A DNA stretch of 64,000 nucleotides from NCBI RefSeq assembly GCF_023147505.1, contig NZ_JAHXPB010000001.1, positions 248,001 to 312,000 on the forward strand, written 5' to 3'. This DNA comes from Brevundimonas sp. EYE_349 (GTDB taxonomy: Bacteria > Pseudomonadota > Alphaproteobacteria > Caulobacterales > Caulobacteraceae). Positions within the stretch are counted from its first letter, which is position 1. Each line of letters begins with the position of its first letter. Shown here piece after piece: positions 1 to 9,714 of this stretch. Under the pieces are notes generated by a model, which was not told the DNA's origin, ran no database searches, and was given only the letters and a program-made list of their open reading frames with translations. Made by a program: the position numbers and the translations under genes.

Positions 1-439
1 AACCCAGGCCGGGGTGATGGACATTCCGCAGCTGGGCCGGGTTATCCTTCAGGATGGGGTGACGGTGGGCGCCAACAGCTGCATCGACCGCGGCGCCTAT
101 GACGACACCGTCATCGGCGAAAACACCAAGATCGATAATCTGGTCATGGTGGGCCACAACTGCGTCATCGGGCGCAACTGCCTGCTGGTCGCCAATACGG
201 GCATTTCCGGCTCGGTCACGGTCGGCGACAACGTCATCTTCGGCGGCAAGGCGGGGATCGGCGATCACATCACGATCGGCGAGGGCGCCCGTATCGCGGC
301 CGGCGCCGGGGTGTTGGCTGACGTTCCGGCGGGCGAAACCTGGTCGGGTTATCCGGCCCGTCCGATCCGACAGTTCTTGCGCGAGACCGTCTGGCTCGCC
401 AAACAGGCCTCATCCAAGAAGGCCCCGAAGGAATCATAG
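1..439 (+). CDS. lpxD: UDP-3-O-acylglucosamine N-acyltransferase, C-terminal part
   Basis: This gene runs in from the left edge; only about the last 145 codons are present, in the frame starting at base 2. The product adds the second 3-hydroxyacyl chain to UDP-acyl-glucosamine in lipid A synthesis (cytoplasm, acyl-ACP donor). The visible part is a left-handed beta-helix of hexapeptide repeats ([20 protein letters not shown]), and the VGHN segment carries the histidine expected for the catalytic base of LpxD. A helical tail ends at a TAG 2 bases before fabZ. Position ahead of fabZ-lpxA-lpxI-lpxB confirms LpxD rather than LpxA. The start and N-terminal uridine-binding domain lie outside the window. 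Confidence 0.93.
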   Translation, partial: TQAGVMDIPQLGRVILQDGVTVGANSCIDRGAYDDTVIGENTKIDNLVMVGHNCVIGRNCLLVANTGISGSVTVGDNVIFGGKAGIGDHITIGEGARIAAGAGVLADVPAGETWSGYPARPIRQFLRETVWLAKQASSKKAPKES

Positions 440-441
440 GG

Positions 442-906
442 ATGAGCGAAGACGGCAAGATCGATTACGCCGAGGTGATGCGGCGGCTGCCGCACCGCTA
501 TCCCTTCCTGCTGGTGGACAAGGCCGAGGACTTCGTGCCCCGCACCTCCATCGTGGGCATCAAGAACGTCACCCATAACGAGCCCTTCTTCCCCGGCCAT
601 TTCCCCATCGACCCGGTTATGCCGGGCGTGCTGATCGTCGAGGCCATGGCCCAGACCGGCGCCTTGCTGATGTCCAAGACGCTGGATGTCGCGGTGGCGG
701 ACAAGGTCATCATGTTCATGTCCATCGACGGGGTGCGGTTCCGCAAACCCGCCCGCCCCGGCGATCAGTTGCGCATGGAGGTCAAGGTGATCAAGGCGCG
801 CGGCGACGCCTACAAGTTCCGGGGCGAGACCTTTATCGACGGCAAACTGGCCGCCGAGGCCGAGTTCATGGCCATGGTGGTGACGGTGCCGGAGCCGGCC
901 GCCTGA
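442..906 (+). CDS. fabZ: 3-hydroxyacyl-ACP dehydratase FabZ
   Basis: A 154-residue hot-dog-fold dehydratase that removes water from 3-hydroxyacyl-ACP in fatty acid elongation, competing with LpxA and LpxD for the same acyl-ACP pool. The family signature GHFPIDPVMPGVLIVEAMAQ is present, with catalytic His53 and Glu67. Length is normal for the family. The ATG is 2 bases after lpxD, and the stop overlaps the lpxA start by one base (TGATG), so the genes are very probably co-transcribed and translationally coupled. Confidence 0.97.
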   Translation: MSEDGKIDYAEVMRRLPHRYPFLLVDKAEDFVPRTSIVGIKNVTHNEPFFPGHFPIDPVMPGVLIVEAMAQTGALLMSKTLDVAVADKVIMFMSIDGVRFRKPARPGDQLRMEVKVIKARGDAYKFRGETFIDGKLAAEAEFMAMVVTVPEPAA

Positions 907-1694
907 TGAGCATCCACCCGACCGCCCTCGTCGATGCGTCCGCCCTCCTGGCTGACGGGGTGCAGGTAGGGCCGTGGTGCACGGTCGGGCCGAACGTGAC
1001 GCTGGGCGAGAATGTGCGGCTGGTCAGCCATGTCGTGATCCAGCAGGACACCGCGGTCGGGGCGGACACCTCGATCCATCCCTTCGCCGTCATCGGCGGC
1101 GATCCGCAGCACAATGGCTACAGGGGGGAGGCCGTGAGGCTCGAGATCGGGCGCAACAACCTGATCCGCGAACACTGCACCTTCAACCGGGGGACGCCGC
1201 AGGGGACGGGCGTCACGGTGATCGGGTCGAACAATCTGTTCATGACCGGCGCCCACATCGGTCACGACTGCGTTGTGGGCGATAATGTCGTCATGGCCAA
1301 TAACGCCACCCTGGGCGGTCATGCCCAGGTCGGGGACAAGGTCTTCCTGGGCGGCCTGTGCGCGGTTCATCAGAACGGACGGGTGGGGCAGGGCGCCATA
1401 ATCGGCGGTCTGGCCGCCGTGACGCGCGACGTCATCCCCTATGGCTCGGCCTGGGGCAATCATGCGCGGTTGAGAGGGCTGAATCTGATCGGCCTGAAGC
1501 GCAAGGGCTATGGCAAGGATCAGGTGCGGCGTCTGCTGGCCGCCTATCGCGAACTGTTCGAAGGCGGGGGCGAGTTCGCGGGGCGCCTCGAGGGTGTCGC
1601 CGCCCGCTATTCCGACCTGCCCGAGATCATGGAAATCCTGACCTTCATCCGCGAGGGCGGCAGGCGGCCGCTGTGCCTGCCGAACGCGGAATGA
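906..1694 (+). CDS. lpxA: UDP-N-acetylglucosamine O-acyltransferase LpxA
   Basis: First enzyme of lipid A synthesis: transfers 3-hydroxyacyl from ACP to the 3-OH of UDP-GlcNAc. The 262-residue protein starts with hexapeptide repeats (IHPTALVDASALLADGVQVG), has the GAHIGHDCVVGDNV segment with the family's catalytic histidine region, and ends in the helical domain typical of LpxA (about residues 190-262). Length matches the family. It overlaps fabZ by 1 base and lpxI by 4 bases (ATGA). Confidence 0.97.
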   Translation: MSIHPTALVDASALLADGVQVGPWCTVGPNVTLGENVRLVSHVVIQQDTAVGADTSIHPFAVIGGDPQHNGYRGEAVRLEIGRNNLIREHCTFNRGTPQGTGVTVIGSNNLFMTGAHIGHDCVVGDNVVMANNATLGGHAQVGDKVFLGGLCAVHQNGRVGQGAIIGGLAAVTRDVIPYGSAWGNHARLRGLNLIGLKRKGYGKDQVRRLLAAYRELFEGGGEFAGRLEGVAARYSDLPEIMEILTFIREGGRRPLCLPNAE

Positions 1695-2524
1695 GCGTCA
1701 AACTGGGTCTGATCGCGGGCGGCGGCGATCTGCCGCAGGCGGTGGCCCAGCGCTGCGAGGCCGAGGGGCGCGCGGTCTATGTTGTGCGGCTGGACGGGTT
1801 TGCCGGCCCGCATCTGGCGCGTTGGCCGGGCGACGATTTCGGCATGGCCCAGATCGGCGCGATCCTGAAGGCGTTGAAGGCTCAAAAATGCGGCGCGGTC
1901 TGTCTGGCGGGCATCGTCAGCCGGCCTGATTTCAAGACGTTGAAGCCGGACTTCAAGGGCGCGACCCTGCTGCCCGGCATCGTGGCCGCTGCGGCCAAGG
2001 GCGACGACGCTCTTTTGCGCAAGATACTGTCGGTGTTCGAGGCGGAGGGGTTCGCGGTCGAGGGCGCCGACGACATACTAGGCGGTGAGACGCTGGCCCC
2101 CGGCGCCTTGGGCGCGTTGACTCCGACGCCCGAGCAGCTTTCGGACCTGAAGAAAGCGCTGCACGTCGCTGAAAGGTCTGGCGAACTGGATATCGGCCAA
2201 GGGGCTGTCGTGTGCGACGGTCTGGTGCTGGCGGTCGAAGCTCAAGAGGGCACGGACGCCATGCTGGGGCGGGTCGCCAATCTGCCGGCCGACCTGCGGG
2301 GTTCGACTGCCGACAGAAAGGGCGTGTTGGCCAAGGCGCCCAAGCCGATCCAGGACCTGCGGGTCGACATGCCGGTGATCGGGCCACGCACGGTTGAGAC
2401 GGCGGCGGCGGCGGGACTGGCGGGCATCGGCGGGGTCGCGGGCCGGCTGATCCTGATTGACCGCCCTGGCATTGTCGCGGCGGCGGACCGGCTGGGCCTG
2501 TTCGTTTGGGGCGAGGAACAATGA
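1691..2524 (+). CDS. lpxI: UDP-2,3-diacylglucosamine diphosphatase LpxI
   Basis: A 277-residue protein beginning MSVKLGLIAGGGDLPQAVAQ, the N-terminus typical of LpxI (DUF1009). LpxI was described in Caulobacter crescentus as the enzyme that hydrolyses UDP-2,3-diacylglucosamine to lipid X and UMP, replacing the unrelated LpxH. A C-terminal stretch with GVLAKAPKPIQDLRVDMPVI matches the conserved catalytic-domain end of the family. The start at 1691 gives an ATGA overlap with lpxA; the open frame extends upstream, but that part is lpxA read out of frame. Placement between lpxA and lpxB fits the pathway order. Confidence 0.95.
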   Translation: MSVKLGLIAGGGDLPQAVAQRCEAEGRAVYVVRLDGFAGPHLARWPGDDFGMAQIGAILKALKAQKCGAVCLAGIVSRPDFKTLKPDFKGATLLPGIVAAAAKGDDALLRKILSVFEAEGFAVEGADDILGGETLAPGALGALTPTPEQLSDLKKALHVAERSGELDIGQGAVVCDGLVLAVEAQEGTDAMLGRVANLPADLRGSTADRKGVLAKAPKPIQDLRVDMPVIGPRTVETAAAAGLAGIGGVAGRLILIDRPGIVAAADRLGLFVWGEEQ

Positions 2525-3699
2525 GCCGGCCCCTGAAGATCATGCTGGTTGCGGCCGAGGCGTCGGGAGACGCCTTGGGCGCGGGCCTGGCCAAGGCGCT
2601 GCGGGCGCGGCTGGGCGACGATGTGGCCTTCGTCGGCATCGGCGGGCCGCGAATGGCCACAGAGGGCGTGGTCAGCCCGTTCGACATCGCCGAACTGTCG
2701 ATCTTGGGCTGGATCGAGGGTCTGCGCGCCTATGGCAAGGTCAGGCGCCGGGTCGCGGAGACAGCGGCCTTGGCCGCGCGCGAACGGCCGGACGCCGTGG
2801 TCCTGATCGACAGCTGGGGCTTCACCATTCGCGTCGCCCAGGCCATCCGAGCCGCGCGGTCGGATGTAGCCTTGATCAAATATGTCGGCCCCCAGGTCTG
2901 GGCTTCCCGTCCCGGTCGGGCCAGGACGCTGGCCGGGGCGGTCGATCATCTGCTGGCGCTCTATGGCTTTGATGCGCCCTGGTTCGAGCGCGAGGGTCTG
3001 GCGACGACCGTGGTCGGCTCGTCTGCGCTGCATATCGACATGGCCCATGCTGACGGGAAGGCCTTTCGCGCGCGACGCGGCATAGCGGCGGACACGAAAC
3101 TGCTGCTGGTCTTGCCGGGCAGCCGGCCCAGCGAAATCGCGCGCATGACCCCCGTCTATGAGGAGACGGTGCGCAAGCTGAAGGCCATCGACCCCGCACT
3201 GGAGATCGCCGTGATCGCCGCGGGCACGGTGGCCGACGACGTCGCCGGCCGGATCGCGACCTGGCCCTTCCGCGTGCATCTGGTGGACGAGGCCGAGAAG
3301 TACGACGCCATGCGCGCCGCCGATGTGGCCCTGGCCACCAGCGGCACGGTCTCGACCGAACTGGCCTTGGCTGGCGCGCCAATGGTCATCGCCTACAAGA
3401 TCGACGGCCTGTCGTATCAGCTGATGAAGCGGATGGTGACAGCCAAATACATCACCCTGTTCAACGTCGCCGCCGACGACCAGATCGCGCCTGAATACAT
3501 TCAGCACGAGGCGACGCCGGCCCTGCTGGCTTCCGCCGTCGGTCGGCTGCTGTCCGATCCCGAAATGGCCGAGGCGCAGGCGCGGCGCCAGACGGCGGCG
3601 CTGGATCTGATGGGGCGCGGCGGGCCCGATCCGTCGGAACTGGCCGCCGACGCCGTTCTGCGCGTCATCGCGGCCAAGGTCGGCGCGGGGCCGAGCTGA
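2521..3699 (+). CDS. lpxB: lipid-A-disaccharide synthase LpxB
   Basis: GT19-family glycosyltransferase that condenses lipid X with UDP-2,3-diacylglucosamine to form the lipid A disaccharide at the inner membrane face. The 392-residue protein starts MSRPLKIMLVAAEASGDALG, carries YVGPQVWASRPGRA and VLPGSRPSEIARM, and the nucleotide-binding TSGTVSTELALAGAPMVIAYK stretch is present near residues 280-300. The ATG at 2521 is chosen because it sits in an ATGA overlap with the lpxI stop; an in-frame start 15 bases upstream would lie further inside lpxI. Confidence 0.97.
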   Translation: MSRPLKIMLVAAEASGDALGAGLAKALRARLGDDVAFVGIGGPRMATEGVVSPFDIAELSILGWIEGLRAYGKVRRRVAETAALAARERPDAVVLIDSWGFTIRVAQAIRAARSDVALIKYVGPQVWASRPGRARTLAGAVDHLLALYGFDAPWFEREGLATTVVGSSALHIDMAHADGKAFRARRGIAADTKLLLVLPGSRPSEIARMTPVYEETVRKLKAIDPALEIAVIAAGTVADDVAGRIATWPFRVHLVDEAEKYDAMRAADVALATSGTVSTELALAGAPMVIAYKIDGLSYQLMKRMVTAKYITLFNVAADDQIAPEYIQHEATPALLASAVGRLLSDPEMAEAQARRQTAALDLMGRGGPDPSELAADAVLRVIAAKVGAGPS

Positions 3700-3701
3700 C
3701 C

Positions 3702-4694
3702 GTGGCCCGCGCCCTCAGCCCCCGTCGTGCGGCCGAGGTGCGGGCGGCGCTGCAGATGGCGGTGGCCGCGACGGCCGCGCTTTATCTGGCCACCCTTCTG
3801 CATCTGCCCCATCCCTATTGGAGCGTGATCTCGGCCATTGTGGTGGTGCAGGCCAGCGTCGGGGGAGGGGTGGTGGCGATCGCGCGAGACCGGGCGCTCG
3901 GCACAATGACTGGCGCACTCGTCGGCGCGGCGATCGCCTTCGTCCGGCCGCCGGGCATGGAGAGCCTGGCCCTCAGCATCGCCGTCTCGACGGCGGTGCT
4001 GGCCTTCTTGGGAGCCGGACGCCCCTGGTTGAAGATCGCCCCGGTGACGGCGACCATCGTCATCGCCGGGGGCGCGGGATCGGAGGGGCCCGCATCCTTG
4101 GCGCTGGATCGGGTGATGGAAATCCTGGTGGGCAGCGGGGTCGGCGTGGTCGCCATACTGGCCTTGTTTCCGCGTCATGCGCGCCAGGCGTTCAAGCTTC
4201 AGGCCCGCGAAGCGGCGGGCGAAGCCGCCGTGCTGCTGGCCCTTGTGGCCAAGGGCGACGCCAAGGATGCGGCCGAGTTGACCCGCCGTCACGCCGATTT
4301 GAAACGGCGTCTGGACGCCCTGGCCCAGGCGGCCAAGAATGTCGTCGACTTCCCTGGCGTGCAGCGCGAGACGGCCGACCGGGCCGCCCTGGCCCGCGCC
4401 TTCTGGCGGGTGCGCAGCGACATCGTCATCTTGGGCCGTGGTTTTCATGACGAGGGGGCGGATGGGCGGTTGACGCCCTGGTCCCAGGACGCCGCGCGCG
4501 CCGTCGAACGGCTGGAAGCGCTGTCGCGGGGCAAGGCCGCCGATCCTATGGGGCCCATCGACCAGAGCCTGGCCCTGTCCATCGCGGTCGAGGGCGACGA
4601 CATGGCCTTGGGCGCCGCCGCCATCGGCGCGGCCCACATGCACCGGGACCTGGACGACCTGGCCGCGCGTTTCCGGGATCTGCGCCTGGTCTGA
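3702..4694 (+). CDS. FUSC-family membrane protein (aromatic acid exporter-like)
   Basis: A 330-residue protein of the fusaric acid resistance (FUSC) superfamily. The N-terminal half has several hydrophobic segments (for example WSVISAIVVVQASVGGGVVA and TATIVIAGG), with the family's ARDRALGTMTGALVG loop; the C-terminal half (from about residue 165) is a charged cytoplasmic helical region. Family members are implicated in efflux of aromatic acids; the substrate here is unknown. The GTG start is 2 bases after the lpxB stop, so it is probably the last gene of the lipid A operon. An envelope role is inferred only from this position. Confidence 0.75.
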   Translation: MARALSPRRAAEVRAALQMAVAATAALYLATLLHLPHPYWSVISAIVVVQASVGGGVVAIARDRALGTMTGALVGAAIAFVRPPGMESLALSIAVSTAVLAFLGAGRPWLKIAPVTATIVIAGGAGSEGPASLALDRVMEILVGSGVGVVAILALFPRHARQAFKLQAREAAGEAAVLLALVAKGDAKDAAELTRRHADLKRRLDALAQAAKNVVDFPGVQRETADRAALARAFWRVRSDIVILGRGFHDEGADGRLTPWSQDAARAVERLEALSRGKAADPMGPIDQSLALSIAVEGDDMALGAAAIGAAHMHRDLDDLAARFRDLRLV

Positions 4695-4707
4695 TGGACC
4701 AAACGAA

Positions 4708-4736
4708 AACGCCGGGGAGGTCCCCGGCGTTCTGCA
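4708..4736. terminator. bidirectional hairpin terminator between FUSC gene and gltA
   Basis: A perfect inverted repeat, AACGCCGGGGA and TCCCCGGCGTT at 4708-4718 and 4721-4731, lies between two convergent genes. Read on the minus strand (for gltA) the stem is followed by TTCGTTTGG, a weak U-rich tract. It likely stops transcription from both sides. Confidence 0.8.
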
Positions 4737-4757
4737 TTTCGGATGCTGGACTGCCGA

Positions 4758-6059
4758 TCAGCCGCGCTGGTCGATGGCCACGTAATCGCGCTCGGTCGGG
4801 CCGGTGTACAGCTGGCGCGGGCGGCCGATCTTCTGCGACGGATCCGACATCATTTCTTGCCACTGGGCGATCCAGCCCACGGTGCGGGCCAGGGCGAACA
4901 GGACGGTGAACATGGTGGTCGGGAAGCCCATCGCCGACAGGGTGATGCCCGAATAGAAGTCGACGTTCGGGAACAGCTTGCGCGAGGTGAAATATTCGTC
5001 CGACAGGGCGACCTTCTCCAGCTCCTTGGCGACCTGGAACAGCGGATCGTTCTCGCGGCCCGTGGCGGCCAGCACTTCATAGGCCGACTGCTGCATGACC
5101 TTGGCGCGTGGATCGTAGTTCTTGTACACGCGGTGGCCGAAGCCCATCAGCTTGTACTTGCGGTCCTTTACGCCCTGAATGAACTCAGGGATCTTGTCGG
5201 GCGTGCCGATTTCCTTGAGCATGTTCAGCGCCTCTTCGTTGGCGCCGCCGTGCGACGGCCCCCACAGGCAGGCGATGCCGGCGGCGATACAGGCGAACGG
5301 ATTGGCGCCCGACGAACCGGCAAGGCGAACGGTCGAGGTGGATGCGTTCTGCTCGTGGTCGGCGTGCAGGGTGAAGATGCGGTCCATGGCGCGAACCAGG
5401 GCCGGATCGACGTGATAGTCTTCGGCCGGCACGGCGAAGCACATGCGCAGGAAGTTCTCGGCGTACGACAGGTCGTTGCGCGGCGAGATGAAGGGCTGGC
5501 CGACGTGGTATTTGTAGGCGCGAGCCGCGATGGTGGGCATCTTGGCGATCAGGCGGATGGCCGAGATGTCGCGCTGGATCGGATCATGGATGTCCAAGCT
5601 GTCGTGGTAGAAGGCCGACAGGGCGCCGACCGTGCCGACCATGATCGACATCGGGTGGGCGTCGCGGCGGAAGCCCTCGAAGAAGCGGTCGAACTGGGCG
5701 TGCAGCATCGTGTGGGTGGTGATGCTGTTTTCGAACTTCTCGAACTGTGCGGCGGTCGGCAGTTCGCCGTGCAGCAGCAGATGGCAGACTTCCAGGAAGT
5801 TCGACTTCGACGCCAGTTGATCGATGGGATAGCCGCGGTGCAGCAGCACGCCGGCGTCGCCGTCGATATAGGTCAGGGCCGATTCACAGGCCGCCGTAGA
5901 GGTGAAGCCGGGATCGAAGGTGAAGGCGCCCGTTCCCGCATAAAGCTTGCGGATGTCGATGACGTCCGGGCCGGTGGAGCCCGAAAGGACCGGCAACTCG
6001 ATGGTCTTGTCCTCGAAGGACAGGGTCGCCGAGCCGGCGGTTTTGGCTTGTTCAGTCAT
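4758..6059 (-). CDS. gltA: citrate synthase
   Basis: A 433-residue type II (hexameric, Gram-negative) citrate synthase, condensing oxaloacetate and acetyl-CoA. Visible catalytic motifs are [17 protein letters not shown] (catalytic His) and [20 protein letters not shown] (catalytic Asp); the [20 protein letters not shown] stretch carries the substrate-binding His. Length agrees with the family. It starts 66 bases downstream of gltX on the same strand, so the two may be co-transcribed, and it ends at the hairpin at 4708-4731. Confidence 0.98.
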   Translation of the reverse strand: MTEQAKTAGSATLSFEDKTIELPVLSGSTGPDVIDIRKLYAGTGAFTFDPGFTSTAACESALTYIDGDAGVLLHRGYPIDQLASKSNFLEVCHLLLHGELPTAAQFEKFENSITTHTMLHAQFDRFFEGFRRDAHPMSIMVGTVGALSAFYHDSLDIHDPIQRDISAIRLIAKMPTIAARAYKYHVGQPFISPRNDLSYAENFLRMCFAVPAEDYHVDPALVRAMDRIFTLHADHEQNASTSTVRLAGSSGANPFACIAAGIACLWGPSHGGANEEALNMLKEIGTPDKIPEFIQGVKDRKYKLMGFGHRVYKNYDPRAKVMQQSAYEVLAATGRENDPLFQVAKELEKVALSDEYFTSRKLFPNVDFYSGITLSAMGFPTTMFTVLFALARTVGWIAQWQEMMSDPSQKIGRPRQLYTGPTERDYVAIDQRG

Positions 6060-6125
6060 GAATGCCCCTTTGCATCATACGTCCAGGCGCGGGGAGGCGC
6101 CGGGCGCTTTTTGGTTTGTGGGTGA

Positions 6126-7541
6126 TCACTTAGTCTGTTGCAGCGCATCATCCAAGCGTCCGAGACTTTCGTCGCGACCGAGAGCGGATAAAGTTCGTGC
6201 GATGTCGGGCGAAGCTGACCCTGCGGTAAGCGCCGCGCGCATCGGCGGGCCGATTTTTCCAAAGCCCACGCGCTCGGATTCGGCGAAGGCCTTCAGTTCA
6301 GCCTCCAGGGCGAAGACGTCCCAGGACTGGAACAGGGCCAGCCGGTCGCGCAGTCGCGACAGGCGATCCAGCGTCTCGCCAGACAACAGGCCGCGGGCCT
6401 TTTCGTCGAGCGTCAGAGGTCGGGTCTTCAGCACGAATGCGGTCTGATCGGCCAAGTCTAGCACCGTCTTGGCGCGGTCCTTGACGAAGGGCATGGCGCG
6501 CTGGAGCCGGGCCTCGTCGGCCTCAGCCAGGACGTGCCCTTTCTGCAGGTGAGCGTCCAGCGCCAGCTTGGCCAGTCGTTCGTCGTCGGCCAGACGCAGC
6601 CAATGGGCGTTGACGTGGGCCAGTTTGTCGAAGTCCAGCCGAGCTGGGGCCTTGCCGATGCCGGCCAGATCGAACCAGGCGATGGCCTGGGCGTCGCTGA
6701 ACAGTTCGTCGTCGCCGTGCGCCCAACCCAGTCGGGCCAGATAGTTGCGCATGGCCTCCGGCAGATAGCCCATCTCGGCGTATTCATGCACCGCCTGGGC
6801 GCCGTGCCGTTTGGACAGTTTGGCGCCATCCGGCCCGTGGATCAGCGGGATGTGGGCGAAGACGGGCCGCATCCAGCCCAGGGCGTCGTAGATCAGGCTC
6901 TGACGCGCGGCATTGTTCAGGTGGTCGTCGCCGCGAATGACGTGGGTCACGCCCATGTCGTGATCGTCCACCACCACGGCCAGATTATAGGTCGGGGCGC
7001 CGTCCGAGCGCAGTAGGACCAGATCGTCCAGATCGTCGGTCGACCAACTGACCGCGCCCTGGACCTCGTCGGGCACCGTCACCGTGGTCGATTGCGGCCG
7101 GCGGAACCGCACGACGTGGGGCAGAACCAGATCGTCAACGGTGGGCTCGCGGTCGCGCCAAGGCGATTCGAAGCTGCGCTTCTCCGCCTTGGCCTCATCG
7201 CGCAGACGGCCCGTCTCCTCGGCGGAGGTGAAGTCGCGATAGGCGTGGCCGGCTTCGAGTAGTTGATCGACCACCTCGCGGTGGCGGTCGGCGCGGCTGA
7301 ACTGGAACACAGGCTCCTCGTCGGCGAACAGCTCCAGCCAGCTCAGCCCGTCGAAGATCGCCCTGACGGCCTCATCGGTGGAGCGCTCGCGGTCGGTGTC
7401 TTCGACACGGATCAGGAAACGCCCTGCGTGTCGCTTGGCGTACAGCCAGTTGAACAAGGCGGTTCTCGCCCCGCCGATATGCAGATAGCCTGTCGGCGAG
7501 GGGGCGAAGCGGGTGACGACAGTCGAAGAAGGTGAGGTCAT
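6126..7541 (-). CDS. gltX: glutamyl-tRNA synthetase
   Basis: A 471-residue class I aminoacyl-tRNA synthetase. The HIGH-type motif appears as RFAPSPTGYLHIGGARTAL near the N-terminus, and the KMSKS-type motif as AKLSKRHGAQ near residue 240. Many alphaproteobacteria carry two GltX paralogues, one used for tRNA-Gln before amidation; the sequence alone does not tell me which this is. The ATG overlaps the start codon of the divergent comEC-like gene, so the two 5' ends leave no separate intergenic promoter. Confidence 0.96.
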   Translation of the reverse strand: MTSPSSTVVTRFAPSPTGYLHIGGARTALFNWLYAKRHAGRFLIRVEDTDRERSTDEAVRAIFDGLSWLELFADEEPVFQFSRADRHREVVDQLLEAGHAYRDFTSAEETGRLRDEAKAEKRSFESPWRDREPTVDDLVLPHVVRFRRPQSTTVTVPDEVQGAVSWSTDDLDDLVLLRSDGAPTYNLAVVVDDHDMGVTHVIRGDDHLNNAARQSLIYDALGWMRPVFAHIPLIHGPDGAKLSKRHGAQAVHEYAEMGYLPEAMRNYLARLGWAHGDDELFSDAQAIAWFDLAGIGKAPARLDFDKLAHVNAHWLRLADDERLAKLALDAHLQKGHVLAEADEARLQRAMPFVKDRAKTVLDLADQTAFVLKTRPLTLDEKARGLLSGETLDRLSRLRDRLALFQSWDVFALEAELKAFAESERVGFGKIGPPMRAALTAGSASPDIARTLSALGRDESLGRLDDALQQTK

Positions 7542-9714
7542 GGGGGAGGGGTCCGTAGGCGAGGCCCTTATACGCTCCGATGCGGCAAAGCCTACCCCCG
7601 GCGCGCGATTGCAATCCTGGCTGGCCGATCAGGTCGGCGCCCAGGCGCTGCGATGGCGGCTGTGGGGGCCGGTGGCGTTCGGCGGCGGGTGCGCCTTCTA
7701 TTTCGCCCTGCGGTCCGAGCCGCCGTTCTGGCCGCTGGTGTTGGCGGCGGTCGCGGCTTTTGCGTTCTGGGGCTTGGCCAAGGCGCGGGGAATGACGCGG
7801 CGCATCACATGGCCCCTGCTGCTGATCGCCTGTCTGGCGGGCGGCCTGGCGGCGGCCAAGGCGCGCACTGGCTTCGTCGCCGCCCCCATCGCACCGGTGC
7901 TCGGCGAGCCGACGGCGATCGAGGCCTGGGTGGTCGATGTGGACAGCCCTGGCCAACGCGGCGCCCGGGTGGTGATCGCTCCCGTCTGGATTCGCGGCCT
8001 GGCGCCAGACCAGACGCCGGTGCGCCTTCGCGCCACCGTGCGGGGCGAACCGCCCGAACCGGGCCGGGCCATACGTGTGTTCGCCATCCTCAATCCGCCG
8101 CCGGCGCCGGCCAGCCCCGGCGCCTACGATTTCGGCCGGAACGCCTTCTTCCAGGGCATGGGCGGGGTCGCCTTTGCGCTGGGAGAGACGCGCGAGGCGG
8201 ACCTGCCCCGCCCGCCGTGGCGCCTGCGGCTGGAGATGGCGGTGAACGGCGCGCGCTACGCCCTGGCTCAGCGCATCGTGGCGCGGTTGGGCCAGCGGAC
8301 GGGCGGGATCGCGGCCGCCATGACCACCAGCCACGAGACCTGGATCAGTCAGGAAGACATGGATGTGATGCGCGATTCCGGTCTGGCGCATATCCTGTCG
8401 GTGTCGGGTCTGCACATGGCCATCGTCGGCGGCTTCGTCTTCTTCGCCGTACGCCTTGGCGTCGCGGCATGGCCCTGGTTGGCGCTGCGGGTTTCGGGCA
8501 AGAAGGTCGCGGCTTTGGCGGGCCTGGTCGCGGTGGGGGTCTATCTGGTGGTGTCCGGCGCGCCGCCGCCGGCCGAGCGGGCCGCCATCACCGCCGCCAT
8601 CGCCTTTCTCGCCATCCTGCTGGATCGGCAGGCGGTGACCATGCACGGCCTGGCGGTTGCGGCCTTCGTCGTGCTGGCCATCCAGCCGGAGGCTGTCGTT
8701 ACGCCCGGCTTTCAGATGTCGTTCGCGGCGACCGCGGCGCTGGTGGCCTTGGTCGAGGCCTGGCCCAAGCGACCGCGCGAAATTTCCGCACCCTGGCCGA
8801 TCCTGGCGATACAGCGGTTCGCCGGCTGGATCACGGCGGCGGTGGCGGCCAGCCTGGTCGCCGGCATGGCGACCGGGCCATTCTCCATGCAGCATTTCAA
8901 CCGCACGGCCGTCTATGGCCTGCTGGCCAATCTCGGCACATCGCCGGTGGCGGACTTCATTTTGATGCCGGCCTTGGCGCTGGGTGCGGCGCTCGAACCC
9001 CTGGGGCTGGGCGGCCCCTTCCTGGCGGTGGCGGGATGGGGCGTCGATCTGATGCTGGCGATCGGGTCGTGGACGGCCAGCTTACCGGGGGCCGTTAGAA
9101 CCATACCGAGCGCGCCCGACGTCGTTCTGCCCATCGCCTTCGTCGGCGTGCTGTTCATCTGCCTGTGGCGCGGGCGGCTACGCTGGATGGGTTTGCCGCT
9201 GGCGGCGGCGGTGCTGATCTGGCCCCGTCCGTCGGCGCCTGACCTTTGGATCGGGGACGGCGGAACAAACGCGGCCTTCAATCGGCACGGCGCGGCGGTC
9301 GTCGTGTGGCCAGGCGTGCGAGAGTTCGCCGCAGACCTGTGGTCCCGGCGAAGGGGGCTGGCCCTGACCAAGCGGGAAATGGACGGCTGGACCTGCGATC
9401 GCTTCTCGTGCCGGCCCCAAAGCCCTGTTGCTGGACCGATCGCATTATGGTGGGGCAGGCGGGCGCCCGATCCCGAACGTCTGGCGGCATTGTGCGAAAC
9501 GGCCGAGGTCGTCGGACTCCGCGCCGCCGTCCCAGATATTCCCGCATCCTGCGCCGGCCGTCTGGTTCTGGACGGGGTGGATTTCTCTAAGGGCGGGGCG
9601 GTCGAACTATGGCGCGATGGCGTCGGCTGGCGCGCGGTCTGGACGACCGACGTGCGCGGCAACCGTCCCTGGACGCGCCAACCCGACCCCGATGTCAGTG
9701 ATAGCGGCGCATGA
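7540..9714 (+). CDS. comEC: ComEC/Rec2-family membrane protein
   Basis: About 724 residues, rich in membrane segments. The central competence domain is recognisable by [20 protein letters not shown] and [20 protein letters not shown], followed by [18 protein letters not shown]; an N-terminal DUF4131-like region precedes it. ComEC proteins form the inner-membrane channel for single-stranded DNA during natural transformation. The C-terminal part has no HxHxDH metallo-hydrolase motif, which is common in alphaproteobacterial members. The start at 7540 is the first plausible ATG but overlaps the gltX start, so a later start is possible. The last 20 bases overlap the 3' end of lexA. Confidence 0.85.
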   Translation: MGEGSVGEALIRSDAAKPTPGARLQSWLADQVGAQALRWRLWGPVAFGGGCAFYFALRSEPPFWPLVLAAVAAFAFWGLAKARGMTRRITWPLLLIACLAGGLAAAKARTGFVAAPIAPVLGEPTAIEAWVVDVDSPGQRGARVVIAPVWIRGLAPDQTPVRLRATVRGEPPEPGRAIRVFAILNPPPAPASPGAYDFGRNAFFQGMGGVAFALGETREADLPRPPWRLRLEMAVNGARYALAQRIVARLGQRTGGIAAAMTTSHETWISQEDMDVMRDSGLAHILSVSGLHMAIVGGFVFFAVRLGVAAWPWLALRVSGKKVAALAGLVAVGVYLVVSGAPPPAERAAITAAIAFLAILLDRQAVTMHGLAVAAFVVLAIQPEAVVTPGFQMSFAATAALVALVEAWPKRPREISAPWPILAIQRFAGWITAAVAASLVAGMATGPFSMQHFNRTAVYGLLANLGTSPVADFILMPALALGAALEPLGLGGPFLAVAGWGVDLMLAIGSWTASLPGAVRTIPSAPDVVLPIAFVGVLFICLWRGRLRWMGLPLAAAVLIWPRPSAPDLWIGDGGTNAAFNRHGAAVVVWPGVREFAADLWSRRRGLALTKREMDGWTCDRFSCRPQSPVAGPIALWWGRRAPDPERLAALCETAEVVGLRAAVPDIPASCAGRLVLDGVDFSKGGAVELWRDGVGWRAVWTTDVRGNRPWTRQPDPDVSDSGA

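Noticed and set aside
4743..6125. Long open frame antisense to gltA (460 codons)
   Set aside because: It mirrors a certain citrate synthase gene; its translation is low-complexity Arg/Gly/Val/Gln-rich with no family resemblance. High GC makes such antisense frames common.
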